From Collinsella aerofaciens (lineage in GTDB: Bacteria; Actinomycetota; Coriobacteriia; Coriobacteriales; Coriobacteriaceae), in NCBI RefSeq assembly GCF_009876115.1, contig NZ_WWSY01000004.1, positions 1 to 64,000 of the forward strand: a DNA stretch of 64,000 bases, written 5' to 3'. Both the position numbers and the translations under genes were made by a program. This document shows positions 1 through 8,482 of this stretch, one piece after another; positions within the stretch are counted from its first letter, which is position 1; every line of letters starts with the position of its first letter. The notes beneath the pieces are model-generated. The model was not told where the DNA came from. It saw only the letters and a list, made by a program, of their open reading frames with translations, and searched no databases.

Positions 1-761
1 AAGAACTCGTCCTTGATGTGGCCGAACACCTGCTCCGTCGCGCCGTTGTCGATGCAGTTGCCCTTCCGGGACATGCTCTGCACCACGCCGGCCTCCTCCA
101 ACCGCTTGCACCAACCGGCCTGCTGGTACTGCCAGCCCATGTCCGAGTGCAGGATCGGCCTGGAGCCCTTGGGCTTCTTGGACACGAGCTGGTCGAGCAG
201 CTCGTGCTGCTGAGCCATGTTGGGGTGCAGCGACGTGGACCAGGCGACGATCTCCTTGCTGCCGAAGTCGTAGACCGGCGCGAAGTAGGCCTTGCCCCAG
301 GGCTGCTTGAACTCGGTGACGTCGGTGCCCATCTTTTCCCACGGCCCGTCGGCGGCGAAGTCGCGCCCGATGACGTTCTCGAAGGTCTTTCCGACCTTGC
401 CCCTGTACGAGTTGTACCTGTGGTAGTCGGTCTCGCGGCGGATCCCGCAGCTGATGCCCATCTCGCGCATCATCTTCAGCACGGTCTTGTGGGCTATGCG
501 CACGCCCCGCTCGGCGCGCAGGCACATGGCGATCTGCCTGTGGCCGCACCCGTTGGCGGTGCGCGAGAATATCTCGGCGGCGGCCTCCCAGAGCTCGGGC
601 CTGGTGGGGGCCTTCGGGTGCGACAGCGCGTAGTAGTAGCTCGACCTCGCCAGGCCGGCGCACTCCAGCAGGTCGGCGAGGGGGTATTGCCCTGAAAGCC
701 CGCTCACGACCGCGGCCTTCTCGCCGTTCGAGAGCGTTTCTCCGCCTTCAGGGCGATCGAT
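1..761 (-). CDS. IS3-family transposase OrfB (rve integrase domain), 3' end outside window
   Basis: Translating the minus strand in the -1 frame after the A7 tract gives a continuous IS150-like OrfB. The catalytic DDE triad is visible: Asp in GTDVTEF, Asp 60 residues later in LHSDMGWQYQ, and Glu 36 residues after that in the NGATEQVF segment. This is the D-59-D-35-E spacing typical of IS3 transposases. The frame is open from the slippery site to position 1, where it is cut by the window edge while reading HIKDEF. It has no obvious start of its own, so it is presumably made as the OrfAB frameshift fusion. The visible portion looks intact and potentially active. Confidence 0.85.
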   Translation of the reverse strand, partial: MDRPEGGETLSNGEKAAVVSGLSGQYPLADLLECAGLARSSYYYALSHPKAPTRPELWEAAAEIFSRTANGCGHRQIAMCLRAERGVRIAHKTVLKMMREMGISCGIRRETDYHRYNSYRGKVGKTFENVIGRDFAADGPWEKMGTDVTEFKQPWGKAYFAPVYDFGSKEIVAWSTSLHPNMAQQHELLDQLVSKKPKGSRPILHSDMGWQYQQAGWCKRLEEAGVVQSMSRKGNCIDNGATEQVFGHIKDEF

Positions 762-1219
762 TTTTTTAGGTAGGCGTTCTCCGCCTCGAGCCTCTTGATC
801 CTGCGCTCGAGCTCCTGCTCGCGCGTCGTCTCCCCGGACGGGGAGCCGGACCCCCTCGGCCTCCCCCTGGGCTTTGGCCTGAGCGCCTCCGGGCCCTCCT
901 CCCTGTACGCCTTCAGCCATTTCTTGAAAGGGCTTGGCGAGGCTATCCCGAACTTCTCCATGGCCTCGGGCTTCGTCATGCCCTCGTCGACGACCGCCCT
1001 GACGGCGGCCAGCTTCGTCTCGAACGAATAGGCGGTGTGTTTCTTTCCCATCATGGCCAGAACCTCGATACCAGCGGACCTGTAGGTGCACAGCCATTCT
1101 CTCACGGTTTCCTCCGGCATCCCGAGAAGGGCCGCGATCGCCGCGCGGCCGTGCCCCTCGTCGTGCAGCTCTGCCGCTCGCAGTCGCATCCCGACGTCGT
1201 ACAAAGCGTTTCCAGCCAT
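704..1219 (-). CDS. IS3-family transposase OrfA
   Basis: OrfA is the DNA-binding, helix-turn-helix subunit of an IS3-type transposase. The product of about 171 residues has two N-terminal HTH-like segments and a C-terminal leucine-zipper-like coiled coil (the ELERRIKRLEAENAYLKK region). The ATG at 1219 is preferred because GGGAGG lies 7 bases upstream; an in-frame ATG at 1234 would place the start inside a hairpin. Near the end of the frame, CTA AAA AAA TCG (769-758) gives an A_AAA_AAA slippery heptamer. A -1 slip there fuses OrfA to OrfB, as is known for this family. Confidence 0.85.
   Translation of the reverse strand: MAGNALYDVGMRLRAAELHDEGHGRAAIAALLGMPEETVREWLCTYRSAGIEVLAMMGKKHTAYSFETKLAAVRAVVDEGMTKPEAMEKFGIASPSPFKKWLKAYREEGPEALRPKPRGRPRGSGSPSGETTREQELERRIKRLEAENAYLKKSIALKAEKRSRTARRPRS
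761..767 (-). promoter_or_regulatory. A7 slippery heptamer for -1 frameshifting
   Basis: The minus strand reads A AAA AAA in the OrfA frame. Slipping back one base moves the ribosome exactly into the OrfB frame (codons beginning 761, 758 and so on). This matches programmed -1 frameshifting known for IS3-family elements. Confidence 0.75.
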
Positions 1220-1225
1220 AAAAAA

Positions 1226-1259
1226 GCCTCCCATTTCTTGTGTCCAAGAAATGGGAGGC
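1226..1259 (-). repeat. Perfect 15-bp hairpin at IS left end overlapping orfA ribosome binding site
   Basis: Positions 1226-1240 pair perfectly with 1245-1259 around a 4-base loop. The downstream arm on the minus strand contains GGGAGG, the ribosome binding site for the ATG at 1219. An RNA started outside the element would fold and hide this site; one started inside it may not. Confidence 0.8.
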
Positions 1260-1313
1260 AGTTCACATATGGGCTGTGGGGTTTTCCTTTACCCATCGAG
1301 TTTATTCACGCAA

Positions 1314-1361
1314 CAAAATAGACTACTCCGCATCTCTTCCTAAGAGAGATACGGAGCAGTC
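1314..1361 (-). terminator. Rho-independent terminator after proS
   Basis: On the minus strand 1361-1345 and 1337-1321 form a 17-bp stem with two G-U pairs and a 7-base loop. TATTTTG follows. It closes the pyrH-to-proS gene run and separates it from the IS element. Confidence 0.75.
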
Positions 1362-1392
1362 CCGCAATTACATCTAATAGCAGAAACGTCGA

Positions 1393-3114
1393 TTAACGGC
1401 GGGCCGCCTTAACAAGCTCGGCAACCTTGGCGACGACCTCGTCAATCGCCACGTCCTCGCGCTCGCCCGTGGCACGGTCCTTGAGCTCAACGGTGCCATT
1501 CTTAAGGCCACGCTTGCCAAGCACCACCTGATACGGGAATCCCATAAGGTCGTTATCGGCAAACTTAAAGCCGGGACGCTCGTCACGGTCGTCGACGACG
1601 ACCTCGATACCCTCGGCGCACAAGCCCTCGACGATTTGGTCGCAGACGGTTGCGCACTCCTCCTTCTTGGGATCGAGCGGAATCACCGCGACCTCGTACG
1701 GGGCAACGGAAACCGGCCAGACGATACCGTGCTCGTCGTTGTGCTGCTCCACGACGGCAGCAAGCGAGCGGGACACGCCCACGCCGTAGCAACCCATGAT
1801 AAGCGGCTTCTCCTTGCCGTCCTCGTCCATAAAGGTGGCGCCCATGGCCTCGGAATACTTGGTACCCAGCTGGAAGACCTGCGAGACCTCGATGCCGCGA
1901 GCAGCAGAGAGCGGCTTGCCGCAGTGCGGGCAGGGATCGCCGGCAACGACGGTGACCAGATCTGCCCACTCATCGACGGTAAAGTCGCGCTCGGGGCAGG
2001 CACCGGTAAAGTGATAATCGACCTCGTTGGCACCGCAGGCCCACTGCTTGGACTCGCGCAGGCTCTCGTCGCACACCAGACGGATGCCCTCGGGCAAGTT
2101 AACCGGTCCGATAAAGCCCTTGTGCAGACCGTAGGTCTGGAGCTCCTCGTCGGTCATCATGCGATAGCCCTTGCCAAAGACGTGCTCGGCCTTGCAGTCA
2201 TTGAGCTCGTGGTCGCCCGGGACAATGGCCACGACTGGCTTGCCCTCGGCATCGATCAACGCCAGCGACTTTCGCGTACCGTTCTCGGGGAAGCCAAAGA
2301 ACTTGGCAACGGCCTCGATGGTGCCCATGCCCGGAGTCTCGACCTTGGTGAGCGTACCGTCGCCGGGGCCCTCGGTCACGACGACCTTGGTGCTTGCCGC
2401 CTCGTCATCGGCAGCAAAGCCGCAATCGTCGCAGTAGACCAGCGAAGCCTCGCCGGCGTCGGCCAAAGCCATGTACTCGACGGAGGTATCGCCACCGATC
2501 TCGCCGGAGTCGGCGACAACGGGCAGAGCCTTGATGTAGCAGCGCTCGCAGATGTTGGCGTAGGCCTGCTTCATCTTGTCGTACTCCTCCTGCAGACTCT
2601 CCTGCGTGGCGGAGAAGCTGTAGGCGTCCTTCATGATGAACTCGCGACCGCGCATCAGACCAAAGCGAGGGCGGAACTCGTCGCGGAACTTGTCCTGAAT
2701 GTGGTACAGGTTGACGGGCAGCTGCTTATAGGAGCGCAGCTCATTGCGCACTAGGGCCGTGACGGTCTCCTCGTGCGTGGGGCCCAGGACGAACTCGCGA
2801 CCATGACGGTCGTCAAAGCGCACAAGCTCCTTGCCATAGGCGTCGATACGGCCGGACTCACGCCACAGCTCGGCATCGACCATGATGGGCATCATAAGCT
2901 CCTGGGCGCCGGCAGCGTCCATCTCGTCGCGCACGATTTTCTCAATCTTGCGGATCGAGCGCCAAGCAAGCGGCAGATAGGAATACAGACCGGCGGCCTC
3001 CTTGCGGATCATGCCGGCACGGAGCAACAGGCGGTGGCTGGCGAGCTCAGCGTCCGCCGGATCCTCTTTAAGCGTCGGCGCATAGAGCTTAGACATATAC
3101 ATTGCTCGAGTCAT
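1393..3114 (-). CDS. proS: Prolyl-tRNA synthetase (bacterial type, with editing insertion)
   Basis: ProS charges tRNA-Pro with proline in the cytoplasm. The 573-residue product matches the long bacterial form. Class II motif 2 is visible in FRDEFRPRFGLMRGREF, motif 3 in CYGVGVSRSL near residue 440, and an INS (YbaK-like) editing domain lies between them, roughly residues 230-390. The anticodon-binding domain is C-terminal. The ATG at 3114 has GAGGAG six bases upstream and directly abuts the ispG stop (TAAATG), so the two are translationally linked. It is the last gene of the pyrH-frr-uppS-cdsA-dxr-rseP-ispG-proS run. Confidence 0.96.
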   Translation of the reverse strand: MTRAMYMSKLYAPTLKEDPADAELASHRLLLRAGMIRKEAAGLYSYLPLAWRSIRKIEKIVRDEMDAAGAQELMMPIMVDAELWRESGRIDAYGKELVRFDDRHGREFVLGPTHEETVTALVRNELRSYKQLPVNLYHIQDKFRDEFRPRFGLMRGREFIMKDAYSFSATQESLQEEYDKMKQAYANICERCYIKALPVVADSGEIGGDTSVEYMALADAGEASLVYCDDCGFAADDEAASTKVVVTEGPGDGTLTKVETPGMGTIEAVAKFFGFPENGTRKSLALIDAEGKPVVAIVPGDHELNDCKAEHVFGKGYRMMTDEELQTYGLHKGFIGPVNLPEGIRLVCDESLRESKQWACGANEVDYHFTGACPERDFTVDEWADLVTVVAGDPCPHCGKPLSAARGIEVSQVFQLGTKYSEAMGATFMDEDGKEKPLIMGCYGVGVSRSLAAVVEQHNDEHGIVWPVSVAPYEVAVIPLDPKKEECATVCDQIVEGLCAEGIEVVVDDRDERPGFKFADNDLMGFPYQVVLGKRGLKNGTVELKDRATGEREDVAIDEVVAKVAELVKAARR

Positions 3115-4197
3115 TTACTTCTCCTCAATAAGCTTGTCGACCTCGGCCATAAGCGCGTCGACAATTTGGTCCTCAGCTACTTTACCAATGATCTGGCCAT
3201 GCGAAAAGAGCAAGGCCTGACCACGTCCGCAAGCAACGCCCAGGTCGGCATCAGAAGCCTCACCGGGGCCATTAACGGCACATCCCATGACGGCAATCGA
3301 AAGCGGCGCGGCATAGTTCTTAAGCCGCTCGGTTACTTCCTCGGCGATGGGAATCAGGTTAACCTGGCAGCGGGCGCACGTGGGGCAAGAGACAATCTCG
3401 GGACCACGGCGACGCAGGCCCAGTGACTGCAAAATTCCCCAGGCGACCGGCGGCTCCTCAACCGGATCGGCCGTGAGCGACACACGCATGGTGTCGCCAA
3501 TGCCTTCGGAAAGCAAGATACCCAAGCCTACAGAGCTCTTGATGGTGCCCTGAAGCTTGGTCCCCGCCTCCGTCACGCCCAGGTGGAGCGGAACATGCGG
3601 TATCTCGCGCGACAGGGCGCGATAGGTATCAAGCGTCGTCTGTACGCTATGGGCCTTGGCGGATAGCACGATGTTGGTAAACCCACGGTCCTCAAAGTGC
3701 CGCACAAAGCGCTCGCTCGACATCACGAGCTTTTCGGGCTGCGTGAGGTCGTCGCGCTCGGCAATATCTTGCTCAAGCGAGCCCGCGTTCACGCCAATGC
3801 GAATCGCGCAGCCCGCGGCACCCGCGGCATCGATGACAGCGTCAACCTTGGCCCAATCGCCGATATTGCCGGGGTTGATGCGCAGCTTAGAGGCACCAGC
3901 CTCGACAGCGCCAATGGCAAGCTTATGGTTAAAATGGATATCGGCGACGATTGGCACCGGAGACTCGGCACAAATCGTGCGAAAGCCCCCGAGCGCGGCC
4001 TCGGAGGGCACGCTCACGCGCACGATATCGCAGCCAGCCTGCGCCAACGCGCACACTTGCGCAAGCGTTGCCTGGGCATCAGCGGTATCGGTGCAGGTCA
4101 TAGACTGAACCACGACCGGAGCGCCACCACCGATCTGCACGCCGCCCACATGCACGGGGCGCGTCAACTCGCGAGGCAAAGGATGGGATAAAGACAA
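3115..4197 (-). CDS. ispG: 4-hydroxy-3-methylbut-2-enyl diphosphate synthase (MEP pathway)
   Basis: IspG (GcpE) converts MEcPP to HMBPP in the non-mevalonate isoprenoid pathway using a [4Fe-4S] cluster. Cluster ligands are visible in SCPTCARC (two Cys) and in the GEASDADLGVACG region. The TIM-barrel N-terminus starts with TRPVHVGGVQIGGGAPVVVQ. The frame is open far upstream, but the conserved protein begins near a TTG at 4197, which has AGGGGAG eight bases upstream. A GTG at 4206 is possible but too close to that site. The product is about 360 residues, normal for the family. It lies just after rseP, and dxr is also in this operon, so two MEP steps are co-transcribed. Confidence 0.93.
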   Translation of the reverse strand: MSLSHPLPRELTRPVHVGGVQIGGGAPVVVQSMTCTDTADAQATLAQVCALAQAGCDIVRVSVPSEAALGGFRTICAESPVPIVADIHFNHKLAIGAVEAGASKLRINPGNIGDWAKVDAVIDAAGAAGCAIRIGVNAGSLEQDIAERDDLTQPEKLVMSSERFVRHFEDRGFTNIVLSAKAHSVQTTLDTYRALSREIPHVPLHLGVTEAGTKLQGTIKSSVGLGILLSEGIGDTMRVSLTADPVEEPPVAWGILQSLGLRRRGPEIVSCPTCARCQVNLIPIAEEVTERLKNYAAPLSIAVMGCAVNGPGEASDADLGVACGRGQALLFSHGQIIGKVAEDQIVDALMAEVDKLIEEK

Positions 4198-4210
4198 TCC
4201 AAACACTCCC

Positions 4211-5572
4211 CTACAGAATAAATCGAAGGATGTCGGAACGAAGCATATAAACAAACAGCAGTGCAAAGAGCGCGATGCCGACATAGCTGACGATTGTCTG
4301 CACTTTGAGCGGCAGCTCGCGGCCCGCAATCTTTTGAATGATCTCGATGACCAGCTTGCCGCCATCGAGTGGTGGGATGGGCAGCAGGTTCATAAAGCCA
4401 AGCGAGAACGAAATGAGGGCGGCAAACGAAAGGAACGTGGCAGGGCCGGCAGCAGCGGCCTGTGAGGACATAACGCTAATACCCACGATCGAAGAAGACT
4501 GATCGAGAATCTCCATCGTATGCTGCGGCTGGAGCAGGCGCATCACGCCATCCGCTGTCTGCACGACATAGGAGAACGACAGGCGAGCCGACGTGATGGG
4601 GTCTAAACGGACCACCTGCGTAGAGGCATACACACCTAGGCGCTCGTCCTCTTTGAGCGCAACCGTGGTCGAATGCTGCTTGCCGTCACGCTCGTACTCG
4701 ATGGCGATATCGTCCTTACCGGCGGCCTTGTCGATGGCATCGTAGACATCCATCCAAGTGGAACATGAGACACCGTCAACCGAAAGGATCGCATCACCGG
4801 CCTCGATACCCGCCTTGGCGGCAATAGACCCCTCGTCAACCTGACCGATCACGTTGGTATCCATCGGCACGGTGACACCCGCAATGGAATAGATGCTCAT
4901 AAGGAGCAAAAAACCCGTCAAGATATTGACGATAATGCCCGCGAGCAGCATAAAGGCGCGCTTGAGAAAGCCTTGGCCAAGATAGGTGTGCGAGCGCTCT
5001 TGTGCAAGGAACTCGGCCTCGCCGCACGGCAGCTCCCACGCATCGCCCTCGGCAGTTGAATGTTCGCGATCGAAACGGCGACCGTCAAAGGTGGTGTAAC
5101 CCGCCGCGTCTCGCGGCAGCGTCTGATACTTGGTGGGATAGTAGCTCGGCGAGGGCTTCTCCCCTTCCTCATACCAGGGTGCGATGGAGCCCCAGCCAAG
5201 CAACAGGGCGCATGCCTCGAGCACATCCTCCTCGGAAAGCTCGAGCTCGACAGCAAGGTCGGCCACGGTCACGCGACCATGACGATAGATAGCCGCGAGC
5301 ACGCGATCGGCACACGAGACGTCGGTCGGATCCATACCGCAGATGGCAGCGTAGCCACCCAGCAGCAGCGGGGTCACGCCAAACTTGGTTCCAATGCGAC
5401 GCGACGTGTAATGGATGTCAAAGCGGCACGGCAGGCCCAAAAAGAACTCGGTCACACGGACGCCGCAGGCACGCGCCGCCAAAAAGTGGCCGCCCTCGTG
5501 CAAAAACACGAGGACGGAAAGCATCAGCAGGCCCCAAAAGACCGATGAGAGAACGCTCAGAACAGTATCCAT
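4211..5572 (-). CDS. rseP: RseP-type site-2 membrane metalloprotease with winged-helix-like insertion
   Basis: This M50 intramembrane protease cuts membrane-bound substrates such as anti-sigma factors. HEGGH (residues 25-29) in the first membrane helix and NLLPIPPLDGG (395-405) supply the zinc ligands and active-site Glu. One PDZ-like domain covers about 240-315. Between the first catalytic helix and the next membrane segment (about 205-226), residues 81-195 are an extra region. Its first half (DRVLAAIYRHGRVTVADLAV onward to about 130) reads like a small winged helix. The usual AGP of the family is AGI here. The ATG at 5572 is chosen over a TTG at 5587 because the TTG directly abuts the AAGGA; the ATG site is also poorly spaced, so the start is uncertain. 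Confidence 0.9.
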   Translation of the reverse strand: MDTVLSVLSSVFWGLLMLSVLVFLHEGGHFLAARACGVRVTEFFLGLPCRFDIHYTSRRIGTKFGVTPLLLGGYAAICGMDPTDVSCADRVLAAIYRHGRVTVADLAVELELSEEDVLEACALLLGWGSIAPWYEEGEKPSPSYYPTKYQTLPRDAAGYTTFDGRRFDREHSTAEGDAWELPCGEAEFLAQERSHTYLGQGFLKRAFMLLAGIIVNILTGFLLLMSIYSIAGVTVPMDTNVIGQVDEGSIAAKAGIEAGDAILSVDGVSCSTWMDVYDAIDKAAGKDDIAIEYERDGKQHSTTVALKEDERLGVYASTQVVRLDPITSARLSFSYVVQTADGVMRLLQPQHTMEILDQSSSIVGISVMSSQAAAAGPATFLSFAALISFSLGFMNLLPIPPLDGGKLVIEIIQKIAGRELPLKVQTIVSYVGIALFALLFVYMLRSDILRFIL

Positions 5573-5597
5573 AAAACGAAAAAGCAATCCTTATGGG

Positions 5598-6785
5598 TTA
5601 GGAACGGGTTGCGGCGAGCACCTGCGCAGCCTTTTCACGCGCCCACGCATCGATGTCGCGAAGCTGCTCAAACGAATCGACCGCCTGCATATCGTGGGCG
5701 TCCATGCAGGATTCCACAATGCGATCGATATCGGTAAAGCTGCAGCCATCGTGCAGGAAGGCATCGACGGCAACCTCGTTGGCGGCATTGAGCACGCACG
5801 GCATGGTGCCACCCGTCTTGCCGGCACGCTCGGCCAGTGCCAGACAGCGGAAGGTATCCATGTCGGCAGCATCAAACGTGAGCTGCCCCAGCTCGCGGAA
5901 ATCGATACGAGGCGCCGGGGCATCCCAACGCTCGGGATACGAGAACGCGAACTGGATGGGAATACGCATGTCGGATGCACCGAGATGCGCCATCACGGAG
6001 CCGTCGGCGAACTCGACCATAGAGTGAATCTTGGACTGACGCTGCACGACCACGTTAATGAAATCGAGGTCGCAGTTAAACAGATGCATGGCCTCAATGC
6101 GCTCCAGGCCCTTGTTCATGAGGGTGGCGGAGTCGATGGTGATCTTGGCACCCATGGCCCACGTGGGATGCGCGAGGGCATCGGCACGCGTCACGCGATT
6201 GAGCTCGTCGCGCGTGCGGCCAAAGAACGGACCGCCCGAGCAGGTGAGCCAAATACAATAAGCCTCGCGCGGGTTCTCCCCCAGATAGCACTGGTAAATG
6301 GCGGAGTGCTCAGAGTCGACTGGAATAAGCTGGCCCGGTTGCGCCAACGGCATAAGCAAGTCGCCACCGACGACGAGGGACTCCTTGTTGGCAAGGGCAA
6401 GGCGCTTATTTGAGGTCAAGGCCGCATGGCTCGCCTCGAGACCGGCGGCGCCCACAATAGCGACAAGCACGCAGTCGACATCGTCGCGACGCGCGAGCTC
6501 GCAAACCGCCTGCGCGCCAACGCCGAGCTTCGTTCCCTCGGGCAACTCCTGCAGCACGGCGTCATCGCCATGATCGACATCGGCCACGGCAACCGCCGGA
6601 ACCGAGAACTCGCGGGCAGCGGCAACGAGCTCGGAGGTACTGGAGTTAACGGACAGCGCCGTCACCTGCAGGCGATCGGCATGCTGACGGCACACATCGA
6701 GTGCCTGGGTGCCGATGGAGCCCGTACAACCCAGGATGGCAACGCGAAGGCGTCCATCGGGGCCATACGTCGTCTGGAAGAACAT
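5598..6785 (-). CDS. dxr: 1-deoxy-D-xylulose 5-phosphate reductoisomerase
   Basis: Dxr makes MEP from DXP with NADPH, the first committed step of the MEP isoprenoid pathway. The NADPH fold appears as ILGCTGSIGTQALDV near residue 20. The substrate and metal region is seen in ANKESLVVGG and in the SGGPFFGRT loop. The 395-residue length fits the family. GGAGG lies nine bases before the ATG at 6785, and this ATG overlaps the cdsA stop by one base (TAATG), indicating coupling. Its neighbours uppS and ispG make its product pool feed undecaprenyl-phosphate for cell-wall synthesis. Confidence 0.96.
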   Translation of the reverse strand: MFFQTTYGPDGRLRVAILGCTGSIGTQALDVCRQHADRLQVTALSVNSSTSELVAAAREFSVPAVAVADVDHGDDAVLQELPEGTKLGVGAQAVCELARRDDVDCVLVAIVGAAGLEASHAALTSNKRLALANKESLVVGGDLLMPLAQPGQLIPVDSEHSAIYQCYLGENPREAYCIWLTCSGGPFFGRTRDELNRVTRADALAHPTWAMGAKITIDSATLMNKGLERIEAMHLFNCDLDFINVVVQRQSKIHSMVEFADGSVMAHLGASDMRIPIQFAFSYPERWDAPAPRIDFRELGQLTFDAADMDTFRCLALAERAGKTGGTMPCVLNAANEVAVDAFLHDGCSFTDIDRIVESCMDAHDMQAVDSFEQLRDIDAWAREKAAQVLAATRS

Positions 6786-7684
6786 TACAGCACGCCTCCG
6801 ATCATCAAAAGCAGCTGCGCGGTGATGCAGCCGAAGATAAGCGAATCGCTACGATCGAGCATTCCGCCGTGGCCCGGGATAAGGTTGCCGGAATCCTTGA
6901 CGCCCACACCGCGCTTGATGCGCGACTCGATAAGGTCGCCGATAACGCCCAGAATGGACACGACCACGCCGCACAGCAGCGCATAGGGCAGGCTGAGCTT
7001 GTAGAAGTGCGTCGCCCACAGGATGAGCCAAATCAAAACCGAGCCCAGAATGCCGCCGGCAAACCCCTCCCAGCTCTTTTTGGGAGAGATCTTGGGAACC
7101 ATCTTGTGCTTGCCGATACGGCTACCCACGATGTAGGCAAACGAATCGGAGACCCAAAGGGACGCGCAAACGCCCACTGAAAGCAGGGCACCGGCAAAAC
7201 CGGGCACGGCATCGCGCAGCAGCACGATAGCCGACAGCATAAAGCCAGTGTAGATGGGACCCATGAGCGTCACGGCCACATCAGAGATGCGGGTACGCGG
7301 CGACCAGACATACCAAATGCCCACAGCGAGCATCAGGGCAAAAAGCAGGGCATTCAGCAACATCGAATCGCCCAACGCCGACAGCGGAAAGAGTACGGCG
7401 GCAGCGATACCCATGCGCTCGTTAGCCATCTTGCCATCAAGCCTTGTCATACGGAAAAACTCATAGCAGCACAGACCGCTCATGACGGAAACAAAGATGG
7501 CCGTGGGCACGATACCCAAAACCAGGCACAGGATAAAGACAACGGCGTAGACGATACCGGCGGCGGCACGGGTAATAAAGCCCGCCAGCCACGAACCGGT
7601 GCCGCTCTTAGCTGCAGACGCTCCAGCAGTGGCAGCTTTGCGCGCAGGCGTCTTGGGAGCAGATGCCTTGGGACGATCGGACAC
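6785..7684 (-). CDS. cdsA: Phosphatidate cytidylyltransferase
   Basis: CdsA makes CDP-diacylglycerol from phosphatidate and CTP at the membrane. The C-terminal signature KDSGNLIPGHGGMLDRSDSL is diagnostic. About seven to eight hydrophobic helices follow a hydrophilic, Ala/Lys-rich N-terminal stretch of about 30 residues. The start is GTG at 7684. The gene lies 2 bases after uppS and overlaps dxr by one base, so it is part of the same transcript. Confidence 0.94.
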   Translation of the reverse strand: MSDRPKASAPKTPARKAATAGASAAKSGTGSWLAGFITRAAAGIVYAVVFILCLVLGIVPTAIFVSVMSGLCCYEFFRMTRLDGKMANERMGIAAAVLFPLSALGDSMLLNALLFALMLAVGIWYVWSPRTRISDVAVTLMGPIYTGFMLSAIVLLRDAVPGFAGALLSVGVCASLWVSDSFAYIVGSRIGKHKMVPKISPKKSWEGFAGGILGSVLIWLILWATHFYKLSLPYALLCGVVVSILGVIGDLIESRIKRGVGVKDSGNLIPGHGGMLDRSDSLIFGCITAQLLLMIGGVL

Positions 7685-7686
7685 GA

Positions 7687-8481
7687 TTAAGCCTCCTCGG
7701 TCTTACTCAGTCCACCAAACCTACGGTCACGGCCCTGATAGGCCAAAATGGCGTCGACAAGGCCCCAACGATCAAAGTCGGGCCAATAGGTATCGGTGAC
7801 GTAGAATTCGGAATAAGCCACCTGCCACAGCAGATAGTTCGAAAGGCGCAGCTCACCAGAGGTGCGAATCACAAGCTCAGGATCGGGAAGGCCGGCGGTA
7901 TAGAGATGGGAAGCCACCATGTCGTCATCAATTGCGGCAGGATCGATCTTACCGGCGGCAGCGTCGAGTGCAATCTGACGGACAGCGCGGGTAATCTCGG
8001 CACGCGCGCCGTAGTTGACGGCAAGCGCCAGCGTCATACCGGTGTGATCGGCGCACTCGGCAAGACCGCGTTCAAAAACGTCGCGGGTCTTCTTGGGCAG
8101 CGCGGAAATGTCACCCAAAAAGACAACACGCACGTTTTCGCGCTTCAGAAGCGGCAGCTCGTCGATAAACGTCTTGGCAAACAGATGCATCAAGACGTTG
8201 ACCTCATGCTGCGGACGGTTCCAGTTTTCGGTAGAAAACGCATAGGCAGAAAGCACGTCGACGCCCAGGCGCACGCAGGCGGTAATGATCTCGCGCAGCG
8301 AGACGATACCTGCCTTATGACCCTCGGTGCGTGCAAGACCGCGCGACGTGGCCCAACGACCGTTGCCGTCCATGATGCACGAGATATGGTGCGGAATGTT
8401 ATTGAGGTCAAGGTCGGAAAAACCGACGCCCGCAGGGGCGTCGGCAAAGTACTCGACCAGTTTATGCTTGTCGTATTGCAC
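7687..8481 (-). CDS. uppS: Undecaprenyl diphosphate synthase (cis-prenyltransferase)
   Basis: UppS extends farnesyl diphosphate to the C55 carrier lipid for peptidoglycan and wall polysaccharides. The N-terminal IMDGNGRWATSRG motif with its catalytic Asp and the C-terminal RTSGELRLSNYLLWQ motif are both present. The 264 residues fit the family. The start is GTG at 8481, one base after the frr stop. It sits between frr and cdsA, an arrangement common in bacteria. Confidence 0.95.
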   Translation of the reverse strand: MQYDKHKLVEYFADAPAGVGFSDLDLNNIPHHISCIMDGNGRWATSRGLARTEGHKAGIVSLREIITACVRLGVDVLSAYAFSTENWNRPQHEVNVLMHLFAKTFIDELPLLKRENVRVVFLGDISALPKKTRDVFERGLAECADHTGMTLALAVNYGARAEITRAVRQIALDAAAGKIDPAAIDDDMVASHLYTAGLPDPELVIRTSGELRLSNYLLWQVAYSEFYVTDTYWPDFDRWGLVDAILAYQGRDRRFGGLSKTEEA

Positions 8482-8482
8482 C

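Larger units (their letters stand above)
1..1267 (-). mobile_element. IS3-family insertion sequence (IS150-like), partial
   Basis: This is the left part of an insertion sequence read on the minus strand, with orfA, orfB and an upstream terminal region. It leaves the window at position 1, so its right end is not visible. The likely left terminus begins TGTGAACTGCC at about 1267, which has the 5'-TG expected of IS3 ends. The element lies just past the proS terminator, so it seems to sit in a gene-safe position. The exact terminus and the target duplication cannot be confirmed without the other end. Confidence 0.85.

Noticed and set aside
18..695. A plus-strand gene at the window start
   Set aside because: It is the shadow of the transposase OrfB frame, which has an intact DDE triad on the minus strand.
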